Assembly (NCBI GenBank): GCA_019136175.1
Contig: JAGVUS010000021.1
Coordinates: 1 to 10,740 of the forward strand
Reading direction: 5' to 3'
Source of the DNA: Chloroflexota bacterium
Lineage (GTDB): Bacteria; Chloroflexota; Anaerolineae; Anaerolineales; Anaerolineaceae
Length of the DNA stretch: 10,740 nt
The translations under genes were made by a program, and so were the position numbers. Below the pieces are notes generated by a model. The model worked only from the letters and a program-made list of their open reading frames with translations, was not told the DNA's origin and did no database searches. Position 1 is the first letter of the stretch. Every line of letters begins with the position of its first letter. This document shows, one piece after another, positions 1-6,161 of this stretch.

Positions 1-801
1 CAGGCGAATACGCCAATTGTTGCCAAGCTGGAATTGCCGGAAGCAATTGAGAATCTGCACGATATTGTTCATGCAGCCGATGGCGTGATGGTTGCACGCG
101 GGGATCTCGGTGTGGAAACCTCACCGGCAGCTGTCCCCATTATCCAGAAGGAAATTATCAGCATGGCAAACCGGCATGCCAAGATTGTCATTACAGCCAC
201 CCAAATGCTGGATTCGATGATACACAACCCCCGTCCCACCCGCGCCGAGGCATCGGATGTTGCCAATGCAATTTTTGACGGCACCGACGCGGTGATGCTG
301 TCCGGTGAAACTGCCAGTGGCAACTACCCGCTGGAGGCAGTCCAGATGATGGCAAAAATTGTTTTGGAAGCTGAAGAAAATTTTACATCCTGGGGACATG
401 CCGATACTGCCACGGAAGCAATCACCCAGGATGATGCTGTTTCCATGACGCGCGCCTCTCGCGAACTTGCCCAGGATCGGAATGTCCGGTGTATTGCTGT
501 TTTCACCCAAACCGGAAAAACCGCCCTCCTCATGTCAAAAGCCCGCCCCACCGTACCAATCTATGCATTCACCCCCCAGAAAACAACCTATCAAAAAATG
601 GGGATGTACTGGGGTGTTACTCCGTTTCTGGTACCCTTTGCATTTACCGTGGAAGAGATGTTGAAAATCCTGGAACAGGCTTTACTTTCCTCAACTGCCA
701 TCCAACCTGGCGAGCAGGTTGTTGTCATCTCAGGTTTTCCTGTCGGAGATTTTCGCACCCCCAACCTTGCACTCCTTCATACCATTGGGTCGATTAAGTA
801 G
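1..801 (+). CDS. pyk: Pyruvate kinase, C-terminal part (5' end outside window)
   Basis: Pyruvate kinase catalyses the last ATP-forming step of glycolysis, phosphoenolpyruvate plus ADP to pyruvate plus ATP, in the cytosol. The reading frame is open from base 1, giving 266 residues; roughly the first 200 or more residues of a usual ~470-590-residue enzyme lie upstream. Visible landmarks are VAKLE at residues 7-11 (the Lys and Glu of the active-site Lys-x-Glu pair), VMVARGDLG at about 29-37 with the metal-binding Asp at 35, ITATQML with the catalytic-site Thr at 67, and the LSGETA motif further on. The last ~120 residues form the C-terminal allosteric-type domain (FTQTGKTA, SKARP, ending at SGFPVG and a short tail), with no additional PEP-utiliser-like C-terminal domain of the Bacillus type. 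The TTG at 34 is not a start; the homology runs through it. The next gene follows closely on the same strand and no terminator is visible between them. Confidence 0.97.
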   Translation, partial: QANTPIVAKLELPEAIENLHDIVHAADGVMVARGDLGVETSPAAVPIIQKEIISMANRHAKIVITATQMLDSMIHNPRPTRAEASDVANAIFDGTDAVMLSGETASGNYPLEAVQMMAKIVLEAEENFTSWGHADTATEAITQDDAVSMTRASRELAQDRNVRCIAVFTQTGKTALLMSKARPTVPIYAFTPQKTTYQKMGMYWGVTPFLVPFAFTVEEMLKILEQALLSSTAIQPGEQVVVISGFPVGDFRTPNLALLHTIGSIK

Positions 802-833
802 AGGTTGCAATTGGATTGCCGCGGCTACCAGGC

Positions 834-3035
834 ATGAAACAAAACCAAAATTCATTAAGTAAAGTACTCCTGAATATTCTGACCGAAAGATTATTGATAC
901 CGGTTATTCTGCTATCCATCTTGTTGACTTTGCTATCCAGCATTATTGCTTCAATCTACATCCGCCAGGATCAGTTGCAGGCGACCCATTCCATATCTTT
1001 ACGGTTGGATGATTTTCTCAAGAATGCCCAGGAAGTAATTCTCTCTTCCGGGAAAGCCGCTGAACTGCATCAACAAAACGAACTCCCTGCCTACCTAGCC
1101 ATTCTGCAGGAAGCCAATCCTTATTTTGATACCATCTACGCCATCAATGAAGAGGCAAATATCTATGCAATCAGCCCGGATGATCCTTTATCCATTGGAT
1201 TGGATATGTCCAACCAGGACTACTACCGGAACCGAAATGGGGATAATACCATCAGGATTTCTTCACCATTTATCTCCACGAAAACCGGCTCCTTGACCGT
1301 CTATATTTCCCAAAAGCTCCCTTCCAATCAAATGGTTGTTGGTGAATTAAGCCTGTCCAAGCTCCAACAGGTTATCCGCACAGAGTCCTATGCCCAAAAT
1401 GGACGGGTGATCTTTATTACGGATGGACACGGCACAGTTCTTGGTCATCCGGATTTTTCCCTGGTGGCTCAACAAGTTAATTTTTCGTATCTCAACCAGG
1501 AACAATTCGAACTTGTCCCTGATAGTTCCAGGTTAATTTTTACCCGCAATCGTTCCTATATTCAGACCATCTCCCCCCTTAATCAAATTGACTGGCTTGT
1601 CATTGCCCAAATTCCGTTTTTTTCTGCCTTTGCACCGTTTCTCTTTTTCGCACTGGTTTCCGTTGTCCTGATCATCGGTTTATGGCTGCTGGTTTTATAC
1701 AGCATCCGCCAGGAAGCCCACAAAAAAGTGATTGCACCCCTGGGACAGCTTGGCGAAGCCGCCAATTCCCTTGCAGTGGGTGATGGCAGCCGGATCAATC
1801 AAATCGCCACCGCCACCGCCGGGTTCGATGAAATCCAGGACCTGGCGAAAAATTTTATCCACATGGTTGAAGCGGTGGAACAAAGACAGATCGCGCTGGA
1901 AGAACGCACCCGGTCTGAACATGAACTGCGCTTACTGGCAGAATCCCTGCGGGATACCGCTGCGGCTTTGAACAGTACACTGGATTATGAAATTGTGCTG
2001 GAACGGATCCTCACAAATATTGGATTGGTCATTCCACATGATTTTGCCAACATCATGCTGATTGATCCGGAGCAAAATGTCGTGAGGGTTGTGGCAGAAA
2101 ATGGGTATGCCGAACATGGTTTACAGCAATGGATTGAGCGTACCACTTTTACCATGGATGACTTGAAAACGCTGGCAAGGATGTACTATACCAGCACACC
2201 GATTCTGATCACAAACACCACCAATCATCCCATGTGGGTGGTCTACCAGGAATCCAACATGGTGAGGTCATACATGGGCGCTCCCATTCGCATACGTGGA
2301 CAGGTGATTGGGTTTATCAACCTGGACAGCCTCACACCGGGCTTTTACACACCCGACATGATGGATAAACTGCAATCATTTGCAGACCAGGCAGGTATTG
2401 CCATTCACAATGCAGAATTAATCCGGGATTTGCAAGACTCCCACCAGGAATTGATTATCGCGTACGATACAACCATCCAGGGATGGGCAAAAGCCCTGGA
2501 GTTAAGGGATATGGAAATCCAGGGACATTCCATCCGGGTTGCCGAGATGACAGTCAGGCTGTCAACATACCTTGGAATCACCGAGCCAGATCTGACGCAC
2601 ATCCGATATGGCGCGTTTCTGCATGATATCGGCAAAATCGCCATCCCCGACTCCATCCTTTATAAAAAAGCCGCCCTGACGGATGAGGAATGGGAAATCA
2701 TGAGAATGCATCCCATTTACGCCCAGCAGATACTGGCACCCATTCCATACCTGAGCCGCAGCGTGGATATCCCATATTATCATCACGAGCATTGGGATGG
2801 ATCCGGTTATCCGCACAAACTTCACGGGGAGCAGATTCCACTCGCGGCGCGCATCTTCTCGATTGTGGATGTATGGGATAGTCTCCGGCGGGATCGCCCA
2901 TACCATTCCGCCTGGCAGGAAGATGAAGTGTACACTTATTTGCGCTCCCAATCGGGAAAATTATTTGACCCACGCCTGGTCAACGAATTTCTTCAGATGC
3001 TCAAAGACCACCCCGATTTGGAATACCCATCTTAA
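834..3035 (+). CDS. Membrane-bound Cache-HAMP-GAF-HD-GYP cyclic-di-GMP phosphodiesterase
   Basis: Predicted inner-membrane sensor (733 residues) that would hydrolyse cyclic-di-GMP in response to an external ligand. Order, counted from the ATG at 834: transmembrane helix at about 20-42, extracytoplasmic double-Cache-like region about 43-260, second transmembrane helix about 266-291, HAMP-like linker about 292-345, a charged probable coiled coil, GAF domain about 370-530, and HD-GYP domain about 542-729. The HD-GYP domain has all expected residues: Glu561 and His565, His597-Asp598 followed by Lys601 (HDIGK), His626, His650-His651-Glu652, the GSGYP loop at 656-660, and Asp679. The active site therefore looks intact. 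The signal sensed cannot be read from the sequence; I do not see the known amino-acid-binding Cache motif. Start choice is uncertain: a TTG at 816 adds six residues and has AGAGG at 800-804, 11 bases upstream, while the ATG at 834 has no well-spaced ribosome-binding site. I prefer the ATG because the protein then begins just ahead of the first membrane helix. Confidence 0.93.
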   Translation: MKQNQNSLSKVLLNILTERLLIPVILLSILLTLLSSIIASIYIRQDQLQATHSISLRLDDFLKNAQEVILSSGKAAELHQQNELPAYLAILQEANPYFDTIYAINEEANIYAISPDDPLSIGLDMSNQDYYRNRNGDNTIRISSPFISTKTGSLTVYISQKLPSNQMVVGELSLSKLQQVIRTESYAQNGRVIFITDGHGTVLGHPDFSLVAQQVNFSYLNQEQFELVPDSSRLIFTRNRSYIQTISPLNQIDWLVIAQIPFFSAFAPFLFFALVSVVLIIGLWLLVLYSIRQEAHKKVIAPLGQLGEAANSLAVGDGSRINQIATATAGFDEIQDLAKNFIHMVEAVEQRQIALEERTRSEHELRLLAESLRDTAAALNSTLDYEIVLERILTNIGLVIPHDFANIMLIDPEQNVVRVVAENGYAEHGLQQWIERTTFTMDDLKTLARMYYTSTPILITNTTNHPMWVVYQESNMVRSYMGAPIRIRGQVIGFINLDSLTPGFYTPDMMDKLQSFADQAGIAIHNAELIRDLQDSHQELIIAYDTTIQGWAKALELRDMEIQGHSIRVAEMTVRLSTYLGITEPDLTHIRYGAFLHDIGKIAIPDSILYKKAALTDEEWEIMRMHPIYAQQILAPIPYLSRSVDIPYYHHEHWDGSGYPHKLHGEQIPLAARIFSIVDVWDSLRRDRPYHSAWQEDEVYTYLRSQSGKLFDPRLVNEFLQMLKDHPDLEYPS

Positions 3036-3044
3036 GGATTAAAC

Positions 3045-4166
3045 ATGCAGATCCGTAAAATTGATACAAATCAAAAAAGAGACGTCCGGAAATTTATCCG
3101 CTTTCCGTTTCAACTATATAAAGGAAATAAATTTTGGGTTCCTCCATTAATATCAGACATGGAGCTGGTACTGGATCGGAACCGCCATCCTTTTTATCAG
3201 CATTCGGATGCCGAATTCCTGATTGCCGAATCTGAAGGCGAGGTGCTTGGCAGGTTGGCGGTTATCCATAACCGGAATTACTGTGCAGTCCACCAGGAAA
3301 CCACTGGTTTTTTCTACTACGCAGATTTCATCGACGATCCCCAGGTTGTAAATGGCTTACTTACAGCAGCCCTCGAATGGGCAAAACAACGCGGTTTAAC
3401 CCGGCTGATGGGACCGCGTGGAATGCTGAGATCTGCAGCGATTGGCATGCTGAAGGAAGGTTTTGAATATCTACCAGCAGTTGGTCAGAATTACAACCAT
3501 GCCTACTACAATACCCATATGGACCGGTTTGGTTTTGAGAAGGAAACCGATCACTTTACAGGAATCCTGAACCGTAACTCCCATTTCCCGCCACGGATGT
3601 ATGAGGCTGCGGAACGATTGAAACAACGGGGAGAGTACTGGGTAAAAACATTTACCAGCCGGAAGGAAATGTACGCACTCATCCCGGAAGTGGATCGCAT
3701 TCACCATGAAGCATTTCGCAACAATCCCGGGTTTTATCCATCCACCCCGGAGGAATTTTCCCTGATTGCCAGGTCAATGATCGCAATCGCTGATCCCCGA
3801 TATATTAAGATCATTATGAAGGGAAATGAGGTTGCCGGGTTTGCATTGACGTATGCAAACATTTCCCGTGGCTTGCAGCGCGCCCGCGGCAAGCTGTTTC
3901 CCCTGGGATGGTATTACATCCTCAGGGAGAAATCCATCTCCCCGATTATTGATGGGAATGGAATCGGTTTGCTGCCCCAATACCAGGGAATGGGTGCCAA
4001 TATTCTTCTCTACACTGAACTCGATCAAACGCTGCGCTCACGCCCACACCTGGAAAAGATGTACCTTGTGCAGGTGGACGAACGTAACTTCAAAAGCAAA
4101 TCCGATATGGAAACCATCGGCACCAATTGGTGTATCGCACACCGGACATACCGGATCAACATATAA
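3045..4166 (+). CDS. GNAT-fold acyltransferase-like protein, substrate unknown
   Basis: A 373-residue soluble protein that resembles a long, divergent family of bacterial GNAT (N-acetyltransferase-like) proteins. The N-terminal part carries a conserved-looking FPFQLYKGNKFWVPPL stretch (residues 20-35) and a GNAT-like strand pair around residues 55-80 (FLIAESEGEVLGR). The C-terminal part, from about residue 250, looks like a second GNAT module: strands at 252-272, then a motif-A-like acyl-CoA loop at 309-326, in which Gln312, Gly315 and Gly317 fit the Q/R-x-x-G-x-G/A signature. Only the second module shows that loop, so the protein may be a tandem GNAT with one active site; that is inference. 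The start is supported by AAGGA at 3034-3038, overlapping the stop of the preceding gene, 6 bases from the ATG. The 9-base gap argues for co-transcription and perhaps translational coupling with the phosphodiesterase gene. There is no signal peptide or membrane helix. Substrate and role are unknown. Confidence 0.8.
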   Translation: MQIRKIDTNQKRDVRKFIRFPFQLYKGNKFWVPPLISDMELVLDRNRHPFYQHSDAEFLIAESEGEVLGRLAVIHNRNYCAVHQETTGFFYYADFIDDPQVVNGLLTAALEWAKQRGLTRLMGPRGMLRSAAIGMLKEGFEYLPAVGQNYNHAYYNTHMDRFGFEKETDHFTGILNRNSHFPPRMYEAAERLKQRGEYWVKTFTSRKEMYALIPEVDRIHHEAFRNNPGFYPSTPEEFSLIARSMIAIADPRYIKIIMKGNEVAGFALTYANISRGLQRARGKLFPLGWYYILREKSISPIIDGNGIGLLPQYQGMGANILLYTELDQTLRSRPHLEKMYLVQVDERNFKSKSDMETIGTNWCIAHRTYRINI

Positions 4167-4170
4167 TGCC

Positions 4171-4178
4171 AGGAGGAG
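4171..4178 (+). promoter_or_regulatory. Strong ribosome-binding site of the sulfurtransferase gene
   Basis: AGGAGGAG lies 7 bases before the ATG at 4186. It fixes the start: the same frame is open far upstream (from at least 3853), but that upstream stretch overlaps the GNAT gene in another frame and does not resemble a rhodanese. Confidence 0.85.
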
Positions 4179-4185
4179 ATCATTC

Positions 4186-5040
4186 ATGTCATTTACTACT
4201 TTTATCACCCCCGCTGAACTGGAAATGAACCTGAATGATCCAGACTGGGTCATCGTGGATTGCCGTTTTGACTTGATGAAACCTGACTGGGGCTATGCAG
4301 CATACCAGGCTGCCCACATCCCCGGAGCGATTTATGCGCACATGGATCATGATCTATCCGGACCACTGACACCACAATCCGGTCGCCACCCGTTGCCGGA
4401 CCCACACCATTTCATTGAAACCCTGGGAAACTGGGGGATTGATTCATCCAAACAGGTGGTTGTGGTTGATTCTGCCGCCGGATCTTTTGCTGCCCGCCTC
4501 TGGTGGATGCTTCGCCAGCTAAATCAAACAGCAGTGGCTGTTCTGGAGGGCGGATTCCCTCGTTGGGGTTACGAGAACCGTCCAGTGCGTTCTGGCATTG
4601 AGAAAAATTCATCCGTCCAGTGCGATCTGAGCGGTACATTTCATCGATTCCTGAGTTCGGATCAAATGGCGTCCATCATAAATGACCCCACCTGGAGAAT
4701 CATTGACGCCCGTGCATTGGAACGGTATCGGGGGGAGCAGGAACCAATTGACCCGGTTGCGGGTCACATTCCGTCCGCTGTCAATCGACCGCATACAGCC
4801 AATCTTGCTTCCGGAGGACATTTTCTGCCTGCCGGGGAACTCCGCTCCCAGTTTCTTTCCCTTTTGGGTGGAATTCCACCCGAACGCACAGTTGTCTATT
4901 GTGGCTCGGGTGTGACCTCTTGTTTTCACTTGATTGCGATGGAAATTGCTGGTCTTCCTGGCGGCTGGTTGTATGCTGGATCGTGGAGTGAGTGGATTCG
5001 CGATCCAAACCGTCCCATCCATACCGGCAACCAGCCTTAA
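4186..5040 (+). CDS. Two-domain sulfurtransferase, 3-mercaptopyruvate type (SseA-like)
   Basis: A 284-residue tandem rhodanese, the usual length for this family, which moves a sulfane sulfur from 3-mercaptopyruvate or thiosulfate to a thiol acceptor or cyanide through a persulfide on one cysteine. The N-terminal, non-catalytic rhodanese domain covers about residues 5-135 (WVIVDCRFDL at 21-30, AAHIPGAIY at 42-50). The catalytic domain covers about 150-280 (RIIDARALERYRGE at 171-184, AGHIPSAVN at 192-200). The catalytic cysteine is Cys239 in the loop CGSGVTS. A CGSGVT loop is typical of 3-mercaptopyruvate sulfurtransferases, whereas thiosulfate-preferring rhodaneses usually have CRxG; on that basis mercaptopyruvate, giving pyruvate, is the likelier donor. 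No signal peptide is seen, so it should be cytosolic. It is the last gene of the plus-strand block, 19 bases after the GNAT gene, and is followed by a hairpin terminator. Thiosulfate as substrate cannot be excluded. Confidence 0.93.
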   Translation: MSFTTFITPAELEMNLNDPDWVIVDCRFDLMKPDWGYAAYQAAHIPGAIYAHMDHDLSGPLTPQSGRHPLPDPHHFIETLGNWGIDSSKQVVVVDSAAGSFAARLWWMLRQLNQTAVAVLEGGFPRWGYENRPVRSGIEKNSSVQCDLSGTFHRFLSSDQMASIINDPTWRIIDARALERYRGEQEPIDPVAGHIPSAVNRPHTANLASGGHFLPAGELRSQFLSLLGGIPPERTVVYCGSGVTSCFHLIAMEIAGLPGGWLYAGSWSEWIRDPNRPIHTGNQP

Positions 5041-5060
5041 ACACACCCCACACCATCAAA

Positions 5061-5096
5061 AAGCCCCTCCACGGATTTGTGCTCATGGAGGGGCTT
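5061..5096. terminator. Hairpin terminator between convergent genes, probably bidirectional
   Basis: A perfect 11-bp stem (AAGCCCCTCCA at 5061-5071 with TGGAGGGGCTT at 5086-5096) encloses a 14-base loop. Read on the minus strand the stem is followed by an uninterrupted T run (GGGGCTTTTTGA), so it is a strong intrinsic terminator for the oxidoreductase operon. On the plus strand the stem ends in CTT and then CTGATTT, a weaker tail for the sulfurtransferase block. Confidence 0.88.
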
Positions 5097-5118
5097 CTGA
5101 TTTATCTGGATAACCGGG

Positions 5119-6159
5119 CTAGATCAAGGACTGGTTGATTTCTTCCAATGATTGCCGGATGGGACGCAAATCCTTTTCCGGCAGCCGGTTTAATGCAGTT
5201 TCCGGAAGATGATACGCATCAAACATGGAAGGTACTGCCGGGTCCACATAAATCAACCCGGTGATCAGTTCCTGGTTCCGATGAGACTCCTCCAACAGTG
5301 CATAAGCCGCTGCTTTGTTGGTTGGGTCATAATCCTGGTTCAATTTCTTCAATACAATCATGGAACCATCGTGCAGGGTTACCTCGCGGCTGGAACCTTC
5401 CTCAAAATCCTCCACAGTAATTTCATCCCGGGCTGGCACATAGGCAATCTCATGCAGAGGTTCCTCGTGTTCTTTTCCATAGGTGTACGAATGCAGGGTA
5501 TTTTCCTTATTGTGAAAGGTGACGCACGGGCTGATAATATCCAGAACTGCAATCCCATTGTGGCTGAATGCAGCCTTAAGGAGCTCCTTTAATTGCTTGG
5601 GGTCACCAGCAAAGGAACGTGCAACAAAGGTGGCATTTGCCACCAATGCCTCAAGGCAGATATCCACTGGTAGAAATGGATTAATACCCTGCCGCTTCAA
5701 TTCCAACCCGCGCTCTGCTGTGGCTGAAAATTGCCCCTTGGTTAATCCATAAACGCCGTTGTTTTCAACCAGGTACACCATGGGAAGATTGCGCCGGACA
5801 AGATGCTTGAATTGCCCCATGCCAATGCTGGCAGTGTCCCCATCTCCGCTGACACCAATCCCTTTGAGGGATGTATCCGCAAATAAGGCGCCCAGCGCCA
5901 GTGAGGGCATGCGTCCATGCAGCCCATTGAAACCAAAAGAACGGCTCAGGAAATACGTCGGGCTTTTACTGGAGCATCCAATTCCAGAAAATTTCACCAC
6001 CTGTTCAGGAACAATGTCCAGTTCGTAGCAGGCAGCGACAATCTGACTGGCAATGCCATTATGACCGCATCCCTGGCAAAGCGTGCTGGGTGCCCCGCGA
6101 TAATCTGCCCGTGACAAACCTGCAGCATTCACCTGTTGGCGTTGATTCTGGTCGGTCAT
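5119..6159 (-). CDS. korB: 2-oxoacid:ferredoxin oxidoreductase, beta (thiamine diphosphate) subunit
   Basis: The catalytic beta subunit (346 residues) of a cytosolic enzyme that oxidatively decarboxylates a 2-oxoacid such as 2-oxoglutarate or pyruvate to its acyl-CoA while reducing ferredoxin. The thiamine diphosphate/Mg site is visible as GDGD at residues 105-108, followed by Asn133-Asn134. Four cysteines suit one [4Fe-4S] cluster: the CQGC pair Cys28 and Cys31, Cys62 in GIGCSS, and Cys212 in SPCVTF. The HGRMPSLALGA segment (81-91) and YGLTKGQ (136-142) are typical of the KorB/OFOR family. It starts 2 bases after the alpha-subunit stop, with CCTCCT (AGGAGG on the coding strand) at 6170-6175 inside the end of that gene and a 10-base spacing. 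The last ~90 residues extend beyond the thiamine core, as is usual for this group. The precise 2-oxoacid cannot be decided from the sequence; the korB symbol follows family resemblance. Confidence 0.93.
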   Translation of the reverse strand: MTDQNQRQQVNAAGLSRADYRGAPSTLCQGCGHNGIASQIVAACYELDIVPEQVVKFSGIGCSSKSPTYFLSRSFGFNGLHGRMPSLALGALFADTSLKGIGVSGDGDTASIGMGQFKHLVRRNLPMVYLVENNGVYGLTKGQFSATAERGLELKRQGINPFLPVDICLEALVANATFVARSFAGDPKQLKELLKAAFSHNGIAVLDIISPCVTFHNKENTLHSYTYGKEHEEPLHEIAYVPARDEITVEDFEEGSSREVTLHDGSMIVLKKLNQDYDPTNKAAAYALLEESHRNQELITGLIYVDPAVPSMFDAYHLPETALNRLPEKDLRPIRQSLEEINQSLI

Positions 6160-6161
6160 GG

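Noticed and set aside
773..801. Possible promoter at the end of pyk (TTGCAC at about 769 onward) for the phosphodiesterase gene
   Set aside because: No acceptable -10 box lies at the right spacing, so co-transcription with pyk is the simpler reading.
3853..4185. In-frame upstream extension of the sulfurtransferase reading frame (110 extra residues)
   Set aside because: It overlaps the GNAT gene in another frame, shows no rhodanese similarity, and the AGGAGGAG site 7 bases before 4186 marks the real start.
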